This document shows positions 1 to 8,788 of a DNA stretch of 64,000 bases, piece by piece; the first letter of the stretch is position 1, and every line of letters starts with the position of its first letter. A program made the position numbers and the translations under genes. The notes under the pieces were generated by a model, which saw only the letters and a list, made by a program, of their open reading frames with translations, searched no databases and was not told the origin of the DNA. The DNA is from Prevotella melaninogenica (GTDB taxonomy: Bacteria > Bacteroidota > Bacteroidia > Bacteroidales > Bacteroidaceae): NCBI RefSeq assembly GCF_013267595.1, contig NZ_CP054010.1, forward strand, positions 558,001 to 622,000, given 5' to 3'.

Positions 1-437
1 CAGATATAGTCTTTGTTTTCCTTGAATGCCGGATTTAACTCCAACTGTACCTTAGCTTCTGCGCATAGTTTCTTAACCACATCCCCAATGGTTGTGTCAT
101 TCCATGAGAAACAGCTGTGTGCCGTTTCCATTCTGTAAGTAGCAGAATAACCTGAAACGATGATACATCCAAAGTCACTTCCTTCTCTGTGTAACTGTAC
201 ATTTGTCACCACTCCCACGAAGATAGGAGTGTTTGCAGCCTTTACGACGATGCTTTGTCCGAGCCACTCTTTACTACTGCTGATATTATGTACATATTTA
301 TTTCCCCCCGATTCGAGCTCAACAGACATTTGGAATCGGTGGTGTTTACCTATATTTTGTTCGATTTGTAGAGAAATAAAAGAAGAAAGAGACTTCTTTC
401 CTATGCTGATAGTAATGGGGTTGAAAGGAATTGACAT
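1..437 (-). CDS. tssI: TssI (VgrG) spike protein, N-terminal part, cut by window edge
   Basis: The minus-strand frame opens at an ATG at 435-437 (MSIPFNPITISIG...) and runs without a stop through position 1, so about 145 N-terminal residues are visible. A stretch reading SGYSATYRMETAHSCFSWND resembles the VgrG/gp27-like N-terminal domain. VgrG trimers form the spike at the tip of the T6SS Hcp tube and carry effectors. It lies just downstream of tssD on the same strand, the usual Hcp-VgrG pairing, with a hairpin terminator between them. The C-terminal spike and any effector lie outside the window. The call rests on the motif and on context. Confidence 0.8.
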   Translation of the reverse strand, partial: MSIPFNPITISIGKKSLSSFISLQIEQNIGKHHRFQMSVELESGGNKYVHNISSSKEWLGQSIVVKAANTPIFVGVVTNVQLHREGSDFGCIIVSGYSATYRMETAHSCFSWNDTTIGDVVKKLCAEAKVQLELNPAFKENKDYI

Positions 438-552
438 GGGTTGTTTGTTTTGAAAATTAAAAGCTAATTGGCTTATACGGCATTACATTTAGAAGCTCAA
501 GGGAAAGCTATCGGAGTATGTAGGATCGTAAAGTTTCCCCTCGCTTGAGTAA

Positions 553-598
553 GAAACGAAAAAGGACTATGCCAAGTACGAAGGCTCAGCATAGTCCT
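553..598 (-). terminator. Rho-independent terminator after tssD
   Basis: A perfect 10-bp inverted repeat (AGGACTATGC at 563-572, GCATAGTCCT at 589-598) with a 16-nt loop starts 14 nt past the tssD stop. On the minus strand it is followed by a T-rich stretch. It probably limits read-through from tssD into tssI. A second weaker stem-loop (496-549) lies before tssI. Confidence 0.75.
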
Positions 599-612
599 AA
601 TGTTTCTCAGAC

Positions 613-1011
613 TTATGTGCGAGGCCAACGGTTGTCAAGCTCAGCATTGCCAACGGTGATATTCTCAGCAGAGAAAGTCATACCGATAGTCATAGGAGCC
701 TCGTTGTTAACGTCGAGTGTTTCCTTGTAGTGAACGATGTAAGCATTCTTGAAAGAAATCTCCTTCATCTTAGCATCCTCTTCACTCTTCTTGTAAACGA
801 TCTTACCCTCAACAGGCTTGAACTGGCTGTTAAGCATAGCCTCGATAGTAGAAGTGTCATCAGTAGACTCGATGGTTACACTGATACGACCGCCAGAGAT
901 GCTTGATGCAGGCTGACCCTTCTTGTCAGTTGTACGACTGAACTCGTAGTTAGAATAGAGTACATCATACTCCTTACCACCCAATTCCAAAGTTGCTCTA
1001 AATGAACTCAT
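613..1011 (-). CDS. tssD: TssD (Hcp) tube protein
   Basis: 132 residues, the expected size for the Bacteroidota Hcp/TssD subunit that stacks as rings to form the inner T6SS tube. The sequence begins MSSFRATLELGGKEYDVLYS and has the alternating beta-strand pattern of the family, with no signal peptide. The ATG at 1009-1011 is the only sensible start. Upstream on the minus strand is a TAnnTTTG promoter about 180 nt away, giving a long leader. tssI follows after a terminator, which would allow high Hcp and low VgrG output. It is divergent from the main tss operon that starts at 2029. Confidence 0.9.
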   Translation of the reverse strand: MSSFRATLELGGKEYDVLYSNYEFSRTTDKKGQPASSISGGRISVTIESTDDTSTIEAMLNSQFKPVEGKIVYKKSEEDAKMKEISFKNAYIVHYKETLDVNNEAPMTIGMTFSAENITVGNAELDNRWPRT

Positions 1012-1191
1012 AATTGAAAAGTTTTAAGTTGTTAGAAAAAAAATGATAAACGAGGCACCCTTATCATCTCCTTAACCAGAAAACAAAAAAGAGAAAACCT
1101 CAACAACTTCTTGAAGTCCCCTCTGTACGGCTGTTAAACAGTCTTGCTCTTGGAGAAAGAGGAAGATTCACAATCTGTTGTTTTACGATGC

Positions 1192-1199
1192 CAAAAGTA
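1192..1199 (-). promoter_or_regulatory. Predicted promoter -7 element for tssD
   Basis: On the minus strand this reads TACTTTTG, matching the Bacteroidota TAnnTTTG element. Transcription would start near 1185, leaving a leader of about 175 nt before the tssD ATG. No clear -33 element was seen. Confidence 0.5.
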
Positions 1200-1406
1200 G
1201 AAAGATATTTTTATAAAAGCTAAAGAAAAACATAAAATAACATGGGTTTAACATCTAATAAGCAAAATCCTCACCTTACTTCGAAAGTAGAGGAAACACC
1301 TAAATTATAATAAGAATAAACTTGTCAACTAATCAGCCTGCTTACTTATTCACTTGTCCATCCTCATAGAGATGTAAACAATTTTTCATCTTCTATCTTT
1401 CCATTT

Positions 1407-1516
1407 ATGCTTAATAGCCTTCGAAAAGACGCCCTTTAGGCTTGCTAAAGATGCCCTTTTGAAGGCTAACTAACGCCCTTTTGAAGGCTAATTAGGCACC
1501 TTTAAATTTGCTATCT
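1407..1516 (+). repeat. 22-nt periodic array, AT-rich family, copy 1
   Basis: Five consecutive 22-nt units start at 1407, 1429, 1451, 1473 and 1495. The middle three begin ACGCCCTTT, ATGCCCTTTTG and ACGCCCTTTTG; the second half of each unit varies and ends in AAG or TTA/CTA. The last unit begins GGCACCTTT. No indel breaks the period. It lies in the divergent intergenic region between tssD and tssE. The same pattern occurs at 21859, 50083 and 63892. Confidence 0.85.
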
Positions 1517-1673
1517 TGTAAGAAACTGACTACTAAGTATTTATAAAACCACATAAAAACTTAGTTTTAAACGTATTTTTCTTACTAAAAACGTTCAGTA
1601 ATGTAAAGACTTTTCAATTCGCCCTTTCTCCTATATCAATTCATATCTTTAGTTTTGCCACTTAAGGTTAGGT

Positions 1674-1855
1674 TTCTGACGAAATGTCACACAGAGAAAA
1701 AGGGAGGACGGAGGATTATTTCTATTAGCAATTTATAAACAAAGCGTTTATCCCAAAGTATTTATCAAGAATCTGTAGGCTACACCTCCGTCGCTCTTTG
1801 TACCTATTATATAAGACTATTAATTTATCATTCCATATTTCGGAAGAAGCCTGAT
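1674..1855. repeat. Dispersed intergenic repeat, second family, copy A
   Basis: Shares ordered blocks with 57399-57700: CGAAATGTCACACAGAG, AACAAAGC, AAGNATTTATC, then CTACACCTCCGTC, CTCTTTGTACC, and CATATTTC followed by GAAGAA. Copy A is shorter because a middle block is missing. No reading frame spans it. Function unknown; it could be a decayed non-coding element or a hairpin-forming repeat. Confidence 0.65.
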
Positions 1856-1976
1856 ATAATACTAAAAGTTGATTTTAGATACAGAGTTAAGGCTTGTTTT
1901 ATGAGATAAGTATCTCTTGTTTAGGTAGAGAACTTTATCAATTAAATACTTATAAAATATTAAAAACAGAAAAAAG

Positions 1977-2009
1977 TTGCCCATATCTATTAAAAATAAT
2001 ATATATTTG
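1977..2009 (+). promoter_or_regulatory. Promoter of the main tss operon
   Basis: TTG at 1977-1979 and TATATTTG at 2002-2009 are 22 nt apart, fitting the Bacteroidota -33/-7 pattern. The transcript would begin about 13 nt before the tssE ATG at 2029. Confidence 0.6.
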
Positions 2010-2028
2010 CACAATATTTTGGTGTGAT

Positions 2029-2451
2029 ATGAACTATCTAAAACTACCTTTGGATTTATCAGGGGCTTTAAATGGACAAATCCAACGCTGCTCCTATGAG
2101 GAGTCAATTGCCCAGCATCTCATGATGTTGGTGGTTTCTCGTCATGGAGAAGTGGAAGGAAGAGAGGATTACGGTTCGATTATATGGGACTTGGAATTCA
2201 ATCAAGTTTTGAAAAACGAAGACTGGGAAGATAAGGTCAGACAGTCATTGGAAGCCACTATAATTAAGTATGAACCTCGTCTAAAAGACGTCCATGTAAG
2301 AGTAGAACTTACTGAGGTTGAGGAAGATGTCAGAGATAAGTTCCCTAATGCTCGAAAGCGTGTACGCTTGTGGGTAAGTGGTCTTATTGTAAGAAATGAC
2401 CAGCACTTCAACTTTAATACACATCTTTATATAAGTCCAATATCACAATAA
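2029..2451 (+). CDS. tssE: TssE, gp25-like baseplate protein
   Basis: 140 residues from the ATG at 2029 (MNYLKLPLDLSG...). An upstream in-frame ATG at 1894 was rejected because the promoter TATATTTG lies between the two and the extra residues look non-coding. The region EDYGSIIWDLEF followed by a helix with repeated acidic and basic residues matches the gp25/TssE wedge fold (family knowledge). TssE sits in the baseplate wedge with TssF and TssG. It is the first gene of a compact plus-strand operon running to 14340. Confidence 0.85.
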   Translation: MNYLKLPLDLSGALNGQIQRCSYEESIAQHLMMLVVSRHGEVEGREDYGSIIWDLEFNQVLKNEDWEDKVRQSLEATIIKYEPRLKDVHVRVELTEVEEDVRDKFPNARKRVRLWVSGLIVRNDQHFNFNTHLYISPISQ

Positions 2452-2487
2452 GATTGGCTGATAGAAAGGAAAGTGTAATATAAGAAG

Positions 2488-2691
2488 ATGAAACGAATAA
2501 ACATATTGAACTACTTAACACTCTTGTTACTTTTCTTCTGTTGCACATCGTGTGACAGCAAAAGAACTATGGACAATATGAGAAACGATTCACTTTTTGT
2601 ATGGCAGTCCGCTTTGATAGTATCAAAGTATTATCCTGTATACGAACCCAGTATGCACGTGTTATGGTGGAATGAGCATACAAATCGTTGA
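2488..2691 (+). CDS. Small lipoprotein, candidate TssQ
   Basis: 67 residues with a basic N-terminus, a hydrophobic stretch (residues 8-19) and a lipobox-like CCTSC ending at Cys22, so a predicted lipoprotein of 46 mature residues. T6SSiii loci include a small lipoprotein, TssQ, in the trans-envelope complex TssNQOPR (family knowledge). Position between tssE and tssF in the same operon makes this the only TssQ candidate here. The mature part is very short, so it may be a truncated or frameshifted TssQ or an unrelated protein. No continuation was recognised in other frames of 2692-2760. Confidence 0.55.
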   Translation: MKRINILNYLTLLLLFFCCTSCDSKRTMDNMRNDSLFVWQSALIVSKYYPVYEPSMHVLWWNEHTNR

Positions 2692-2760
2692 TAGTCTTTG
2701 TTAAAGGACCAAGTAGGTTACCCAAATGAGATACATTATTATTAGAGATGAAAATAAAAT

Positions 2761-4536
2761 ATGATAGATAAAAGGCAACAGAGTATAAAAGAACGTCTTC
2801 GGAGATTTGCAATGGACTTGTGGAATATCACAGATCTGAGGCAGATGGATCCCGTTATTGATTTAATTCTTGACGTAATAGCCTATAATAGTAGTAGACT
2901 TCATCAGAAAATATCTGATTCTGATTCAAATATTCTGTATCGTTTGGCATGTTTGTTAGTACCTCAGCAGTGGTCACTTCCAATGCCTTCCCATGCTTTG
3001 TTGAGTGTGGAACCTAAGAGTGACGAGTCTCGCTTACTAACATTAACAGATCGTTTTTATACGAGGAAGATGATGTTTGAAAAGGGATGGGTAGACCTTG
3101 ACTTCTCTCCTCTAAGTAATTACCCTTTAGTAAATGCCAAGATAAAGGCCTTATCCTACGATAGTCGGGTAATGTATTCGTATGAGGGTAGTCTGCAAGA
3201 AACAGAACTTCCAAATATAGTAGTGCCGTCAGAAGATGGTGTTGTGTGGATAGGTCTGGAAATGACACAGAGTCTACTACGCTCAACTCATAAACTGATA
3301 TTGTGTATTCTTTTGGAAAACAATAACCTCAGACCTTTCCTAAGAGATGTGCATGTCTATGATGGAACTGGAGAGAGATTAGAAGTATCGGTTCCACAGT
3401 TCCCACTTGAACAGAGTGAGAAGTATCACTACTTTAATGAGATTAGTGACTATTATTCAAAAAACTATGTTCAGATAAGTCTTGATTCAAAAGCCCTCTC
3501 ATCTAATCCTTTCAGTACCTATCCTTCAGAATGGGAAGTTTCTGAAGAGGGAGACGATGAAAGCAGTAAACTGGTATGGTTAAAGTTGAAATTTCCAGTG
3601 ATGTTTAATCATGTGGATTTTGGGAAAGTACGTTTTCTACTCAATACTTATCCAGTTGTCAATCGTAGCTTGGTAACAATACAGCATGATTTTGCACGAA
3701 AAGGTAATATCGTAGCTCTACCATGCAAAGAAAATCGTTTCCTCCTCAATGTAGAATCTTTTCATGATGATGCTAACCACCAGTACGTGGATATTGTGCG
3801 GAATTATAATGAATCTTCTACAGGCACTTACAGTCTTTACTTTGGAAACATAGAAAGATTTGACTCAGACAATGCTCGCATATTGATAAACAAACTAATT
3901 CAGTTAATCCATGAAGACGGAAGTGCTTTTGAGAGTATGGAGATAGATACGCTCACGGATCAGCTGAATAATCTCTATAACAATATAGAGAACATAGAAA
4001 AGAGCATCTACGATTTCACTCAAGATAAGAGCATCCCTCGTGCTTTTCTGTTTACACAGCCTTACAAAAAGACATCAGAGGTTGAGGTGAGTTATTGGAC
4101 TACTGATGCTGAGGTTGCTAACGGTTTGGATAGTCGTACTGTGGTCTACCAAACCGAGAATGACAAATTCTCACAAAGCGGGTTGTTGTTCCAGACAACG
4201 ACAAAACAAGGTAATGCTCACGACTCAGAACGTGATCTGATTAATCGACTCCGTTATGGTCTACTGTCAAAGGACCGTATTGTTACACGCGAAGATATAA
4301 AGAGTTTCGTACTTTGTAGTTTAGGGAAATTGGCGAAATCTGTAGATATCAGAGATGGTATAGCTATCTCAAACGATGTGCGACGTGGTATTATCCGTAC
4401 AACAGAAGTAAGAATAGAACTTTCAGGTGCAAGTAAAGAAGAAAAAGTTGATTTACCTGCAATGACAAGTTTCTTAGAAGACGAACTTTCAAAGCGTTCT
4501 ATCAATAAGACACCTTACAAGATATTTTTCGTATGA
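2761..4536 (+). CDS. tssF: TssF baseplate protein
   Basis: 591 residues, matching TssF, the large wedge component that binds TssG and the TssK adaptor. The N-terminus (IKERLRRFAMDLWNITDLRQMDPV) and the early phrase YRLACLLVPQQWSLPMPSHALL fit the TssF pattern of a helical start followed by a proline-rich beta-sandwich. There is no signal peptide or membrane segment, as expected for a cytoplasmic baseplate part. The stop overlaps the next gene by 4 nt (ATGA), indicating translational coupling to tssH. Identification rests on size, partial sequence resemblance and operon position. Confidence 0.85.
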   Translation: MIDKRQQSIKERLRRFAMDLWNITDLRQMDPVIDLILDVIAYNSSRLHQKISDSDSNILYRLACLLVPQQWSLPMPSHALLSVEPKSDESRLLTLTDRFYTRKMMFEKGWVDLDFSPLSNYPLVNAKIKALSYDSRVMYSYEGSLQETELPNIVVPSEDGVVWIGLEMTQSLLRSTHKLILCILLENNNLRPFLRDVHVYDGTGERLEVSVPQFPLEQSEKYHYFNEISDYYSKNYVQISLDSKALSSNPFSTYPSEWEVSEEGDDESSKLVWLKLKFPVMFNHVDFGKVRFLLNTYPVVNRSLVTIQHDFARKGNIVALPCKENRFLLNVESFHDDANHQYVDIVRNYNESSTGTYSLYFGNIERFDSDNARILINKLIQLIHEDGSAFESMEIDTLTDQLNNLYNNIENIEKSIYDFTQDKSIPRAFLFTQPYKKTSEVEVSYWTTDAEVANGLDSRTVVYQTENDKFSQSGLLFQTTTKQGNAHDSERDLINRLRYGLLSKDRIVTREDIKSFVLCSLGKLAKSVDIRDGIAISNDVRRGIIRTTEVRIELSGASKEEKVDLPAMTSFLEDELSKRSINKTPYKIFFV

Positions 4537-6974
4537 ATACACAAAATTACAGCAATAGCCTCATAGCTGCTATTAAGTTAGCCAAGGCAATGGCACATCA
4601 GGATAAGCACCTATCATTCGGTGTAGCTCATCTTGTTATCGCTATGTTGACTGAACAGACAGGTTTGCGTGAGATCCTGAACTCGATGCAAAAGGAAGTG
4701 AACTACATCAGCGATTGGTTTGAGACTTACCGTGAGATGTATGTCGGTGTTGAGCATGATGCAGGTGAGATAATCGCCGACCACGAGGTAGAGACGGTAC
4801 TTGATGAGGCAGAACGCTCAAAGATTAAGCTTGGTACAGACTCTGTTGACGCCTTGTGTGTGTTCTCAGCAATTGTCAGAGATGGTGTGGTTTACTCCCA
4901 TCAGCAGATAGAATCAATTGGTGTGACAGAAGATGAGATAATGGAATATTTTGAGGCTTCAACCTCTCCTTTATCTCCAGTTGCAGAGATGGATATGGGT
5001 AGTTCTATCCAATACGTATCTGATCTCCGCCGAGCAGAACTCTTAGAAGAAGGTAAGTCTATTATCGGTCGTAGCAAGGAAATACGTCTGATATTGGAAA
5101 CGTTGGAACGTTCTGAACGACAAGGTATTCTGCTTGTAGGTGCACCGGGTGTTGGTAAGACGGGTATTATCAGAGCACTTGCCCATGAAATGGAAATCAA
5201 CCAAGATGAGATTATCAACCAAACATCGTTGGTCGGGCTGAACACATCAAAGATTCTTGCACAATCAGGCAATGAAACTGAGATTACCCAAAAACTTACG
5301 GGACTTTTGCAGAAGATGAATCAAGCAAAGAGTCGTGGTGTGCTTGTCATTGACGACCTACAGTTGTTGCTCGAAAGTGGTAACCCAACGGCAGCCACCT
5401 ATATACTCAACAACCTTGATGCTCAAATTTGCGATGGTGCAGTCACACTGCTGATGGTTCTGTCTATGGATGCCTTCCGTAAGCACATTGAGAAACATTC
5501 TATTGCAAATAGACTGAATATTATAAATGTAGAGGAACTCGAACCGAATATTCTTCGCAGTGCATTACTAAAACATAGAACAATTCTGCAGGCTTATTAT
5601 AGTCTGCCAATGACGGAGGAGGCATTCATAAGTGCATATAATCTTTCTAACAGATACTACAAGGAAAAGAGCCAACCAGCCTCAACATTAGACCTCATTG
5701 ATAGTACTGCAGCCTCGGTAAGACTGAGTAATAAGAATGCTGCAGGTATTGTAGAACAACTTGTGGAGCAGTATGAGAAGTACAAGGCAATGCAGGTAGA
5801 AGATGTGAGTGATTTCGACTTACATCTGCTTTATCATACAATCTTTAACAAGGTGAGTGTTGTTTTGACTTCAAAGATAGAAGACGACTTCGTACTAACG
5901 GATGATGATTCAACACAGGAGAAATTAGATAAGCTTGGTAAAATGTTGAACGAACTCTCTGCCCTTTCACAGAAAGGTATTGAGAAGGTTAGCTCATTAG
6001 AAATAGAATCAGTTGTGGCAGATGACACTGGTATCCCAATCGGAAAGATTCAGGCACAAGAGAAAGACCGACTCTTGGGTATCGAAACCAAGTTGCACGA
6101 AAGAGTTAAGGGACAGGATAAAGCTATTCGTACCCTTTCAGATGCTATCATCGAGTCACGAAGTGGTCTGAGTGACCCAAAGAAGCCTATCGGTTCATTC
6201 TTCTTCCTTGGCCCTACTGGTACGGGTAAGACAGAGTTGACGAAATCGTTAGCCGATCTTCTTTTTGATGATGACACAGCAATGATTCGTTTCGATATGT
6301 CCGAGTTTAAGGAAGAACATTCAGCAGCCCTATTGTATGGTGCTCCTCCAGGATATGTTGGCTATGAAGAGGGCGGTTTGCTTGTGACAAAAATCCGCCA
6401 AAAGCCTTATTCTGTCGTACTCTTTGATGAGATTGAGAAGGCACATAGTAGTGTCTACGATATCTTCCTGCAGATTATGGATGAAGGTAAGGTGCATGAT
6501 AAATTAGGACGTGAAGGTGACTTCTCCAATTCTATCATCATCTTTACTTCTAATATTGGTAGTCAATGGATTGCTGAACAGATTCAGAAGGGACATCAGC
6601 CAACCTCTAACGAACTGATTGAGGTTATGTCGAAGTACTTCCGTCCTGAGTTTCTTGGTCGTTTGACAGAGGTAGTCCCATTCTCACCTATTACAGAGGC
6701 GGTTGCTCAGCAGATTTTCCTTCTCCAATTCTCACGCCTGCAGAAGCAGTTGTTGGAGCAGAAGGATATTCAGTTGGATTTAGCACCAGAGACAATAGCC
6801 TACCTTACCTCCAAGGGATTCTCGCCACAGTATGGTGCGCGTCCTATTGCAGGTGTAGTGAGAACTTATCTGAAGAAGACTATTTCCAAGCTGATTGTCT
6901 CAGAGGCTATCAAATCTGGCAATCACATAATAGCAACCTATAAAGATGGAAATCTGCAATGGAATCACGCATAA
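4533..6974 (+). CDS. tssH: TssH (ClpV) AAA+ sheath-recycling ATPase
   Basis: 813 residues with two AAA+ modules. The first has Walker A GAPGVGKT near residue 204 and Walker B VLVIDDLQ near 273; the second has GPTGTGKT near residue 560 and VVLFDEIEKAH near 630. The N-terminal 150 residues form a Clp-N-like repeat domain, and the linker between modules is helical. ClpV disassembles the contracted TssBC sheath so that it can be reused. It overlaps tssF by 4 nt and tssG by 16 nt, so the three are probably co-translated. The double Walker layout separates it from single-module ATPases. Its position between tssF and tssG favours ClpV over ClpB. Confidence 0.93.
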   Translation: MNTQNYSNSLIAAIKLAKAMAHQDKHLSFGVAHLVIAMLTEQTGLREILNSMQKEVNYISDWFETYREMYVGVEHDAGEIIADHEVETVLDEAERSKIKLGTDSVDALCVFSAIVRDGVVYSHQQIESIGVTEDEIMEYFEASTSPLSPVAEMDMGSSIQYVSDLRRAELLEEGKSIIGRSKEIRLILETLERSERQGILLVGAPGVGKTGIIRALAHEMEINQDEIINQTSLVGLNTSKILAQSGNETEITQKLTGLLQKMNQAKSRGVLVIDDLQLLLESGNPTAATYILNNLDAQICDGAVTLLMVLSMDAFRKHIEKHSIANRLNIINVEELEPNILRSALLKHRTILQAYYSLPMTEEAFISAYNLSNRYYKEKSQPASTLDLIDSTAASVRLSNKNAAGIVEQLVEQYEKYKAMQVEDVSDFDLHLLYHTIFNKVSVVLTSKIEDDFVLTDDDSTQEKLDKLGKMLNELSALSQKGIEKVSSLEIESVVADDTGIPIGKIQAQEKDRLLGIETKLHERVKGQDKAIRTLSDAIIESRSGLSDPKKPIGSFFFLGPTGTGKTELTKSLADLLFDDDTAMIRFDMSEFKEEHSAALLYGAPPGYVGYEEGGLLVTKIRQKPYSVVLFDEIEKAHSSVYDIFLQIMDEGKVHDKLGREGDFSNSIIIFTSNIGSQWIAEQIQKGHQPTSNELIEVMSKYFRPEFLGRLTEVVPFSPITEAVAQQIFLLQFSRLQKQLLEQKDIQLDLAPETIAYLTSKGFSPQYGARPIAGVVRTYLKKTISKLIVSEAIKSGNHIIATYKDGNLQWNHA

Positions 6975-7894
6975 CAACTTCTAACAGGGATTTAGAAGGA
7001 TTCAGTAATAGTGATGCACGTCATCTTATTGCGGAAGTCTTCTATGCTGAACTGCAGTTTATTACTGGGGAGGATTTGCTTGACAAGACCGTTGTTATGA
7101 CTCACGGAATGAATAGCCGTGTGAACTCTCAAGATATTATCGAGTTGCAGAAAGAGGAAGTCTATAAGGATGGACAATTAAGGGAACGACTGATACTTAA
7201 CCTTGCAAGAAATGGTTTTTATCATCAGTTGCCTGAGTTTATGTTCCACCCTATTTCTCTTAGCTCACCAGGAATGAGCAACAAGGAGGTTGTTGAAGCA
7301 ATTCGAGAGAATAGGAAGAAGGCAGAGAAGGCGATACACTTTTTCTCTCCGTTCGACACAATGATGTTCCATGACAGTGTACGTATCTTTGAGCGGCAGT
7401 TATCCTTATTTGAAAGGCCGTCTGAGAATGTTATTATCAAGAATGTCACCAGTCTTTTCTTTTCGAAGACAGCCCCTCTTACTGTTGACGAAAGATACAA
7501 GATGTTTTTGTGTCTTCTCAAGGTAGAGCATTACAAGGAGAATCTTTCTGCATTGGAAGAATTACTTTCAGTAGTCTGCGCTATTGACGCTAAGATACGA
7601 TATGTCTATCATTACGAAGAGAATCTTCCTTACATTAGCTTGGGTGATTGCATGTTGGGGGTTGACTCAGGACTTGATGGACAATTACTATGTGAGTTGG
7701 ATGATGTTGAAGTAAATCTCTGCTTTCATGATACGATAAAAGAAAGTGTATTGAAAAAGCAGATAGAAACAGTAAAGTATGTGCTGTCATTCTTTCTCAT
7801 TTCGTCCAGAGATATAAAGATAATATATACTGTCACGACAAATACAGAACTCGTCTTAGGACAGAATTATTTAGGTTATGATACGAATTTATAA
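6959..7894 (+). CDS. tssG: TssG baseplate protein
   Basis: 311 residues with no signal peptide or membrane helix. The ATG at 6959 lies inside the end of tssH (16-nt overlap). TssG partners with TssF in the baseplate wedge. The sequence has the helical start (DLEGFSNSDARHLIAEVFYA) and beta-rich C-terminal half expected of the family, but resemblance to proteobacterial TssG is weak. The assignment leans on the order tssF-tssH-tssG-tssN-tssK. Followed 9 nt later by tssN. Confidence 0.75.
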   Translation: MESRITTSNRDLEGFSNSDARHLIAEVFYAELQFITGEDLLDKTVVMTHGMNSRVNSQDIIELQKEEVYKDGQLRERLILNLARNGFYHQLPEFMFHPISLSSPGMSNKEVVEAIRENRKKAEKAIHFFSPFDTMMFHDSVRIFERQLSLFERPSENVIIKNVTSLFFSKTAPLTVDERYKMFLCLLKVEHYKENLSALEELLSVVCAIDAKIRYVYHYEENLPYISLGDCMLGVDSGLDGQLLCELDDVEVNLCFHDTIKESVLKKQIETVKYVLSFFLISSRDIKIIYTVTTNTELVLGQNYLGYDTNL

Positions 7895-7903
7895 GAAGAA
7901 ATA

Positions 7904-8788
7904 ATGAAACCTTTAATATTTTTCTTTTTGAAATACTTATTGGCTCCGCTTCTTGCAATGGTCATGGTGTTCGTTATGGGAGCACTGAAGTCTATTCGAC
8001 AGCAGCTGGGCATGAAGAGGATTATTGTCTTTGCTCTTTTAGCAGGACTTTTCCTTGGACTTCCTTCTCTCTTCGGCTATTTGAAGAATGAATATGTGTG
8101 GGGAGGACTTGTACTGACTGTTACTTCTTATCTCATTCTCGGATTTTTCTATCTATGGGCATTGCGCGTGGTCATTAGCAAGAAGAACGATGATATGTCT
8201 ATCGAACTTCTCGTAACAGTGCTCTCAGGTATTATCGGAATGTGGATTTACTATCTTGTATTCAACTGGATTAGCGGAGGATTGGAATATACCCCTTGGG
8301 CGATGACAGCTGTCTGCTGGTTTATGATTCCTTACTTCGTCTTCCGTAGTTTCAAGTATTTCCGAAACATACAACCAGCAATCTACGACTTGTGGAGAAT
8401 CAATCATAGTGGATTTAATCGAAACTATTGGGACAATCTCGATACTTTCAAGGCATTAACTGTCAAGGTGAAACTTAAGCGAAAGGTGGGTGATTTCGAT
8501 TATACAACCCTTTCAGTTCGCTTGGCTGAGGGTATCGCTTTAGGAGACTGGTTTGACTGGCTTGTTGAAGACCAAAATCGTCGTTTTCCACAGGCACAGA
8601 TTGAAATCAATATGGAAGGTGCTGAAAGTGGTTGGATTTTCTATACGAGCCGATGGTTCCGCTATCCTCTATTTATTCGGATGCTGGACCCACGTTGCAC
8701 AGCCACAGAAAACAAAATAAAGAAAAATCAAGTTATCTATATAAAACGAGTAAAAAGCATAAACCAGATACAACATGAAGAAGATTGA
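7904..8788 (+). CDS. tssN: TssN, multi-pass inner membrane protein of T6SSiii
   Basis: 294 residues. The N-terminal half has about five hydrophobic segments (roughly residues 4-24, 37-53, 64-90, 105-121 and 128-146). A soluble domain of about 130 residues follows, with a WFDWLVEDQNRRFP motif. This matches TssN, the polytopic member of the T6SSiii membrane complex that replaces TssJLM (family knowledge). The soluble end probably faces the baseplate in the cytoplasm (inference). The last 14 nt overlap tssK. Confidence 0.8.
   Translation: MKPLIFFFLKYLLAPLLAMVMVFVMGALKSIRQQLGMKRIIVFALLAGLFLGLPSLFGYLKNEYVWGGLVLTVTSYLILGFFYLWALRVVISKKNDDMSIELLVTVLSGIIGMWIYYLVFNWISGGLEYTPWAMTAVCWFMIPYFVFRSFKYFRNIQPAIYDLWRINHSGFNRNYWDNLDTFKALTVKVKLKRKVGDFDYTTLSVRLAEGIALGDWFDWLVEDQNRRFPQAQIEINMEGAESGWIFYTSRWFRYPLFIRMLDPRCTATENKIKKNQVIYIKRVKSINQIQHEED

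Noticed and set aside
160..453. Plus-strand frame of 97 codons at the left end
   Set aside because: Opposite strand of the VgrG-like gene, which has recognisable sequence; this frame has no family resemblance.
4533..6974. Double-AAA ATPase as general chaperone ClpB
   Set aside because: Position between tssF and tssG with overlapping ends fits ClpV/TssH.
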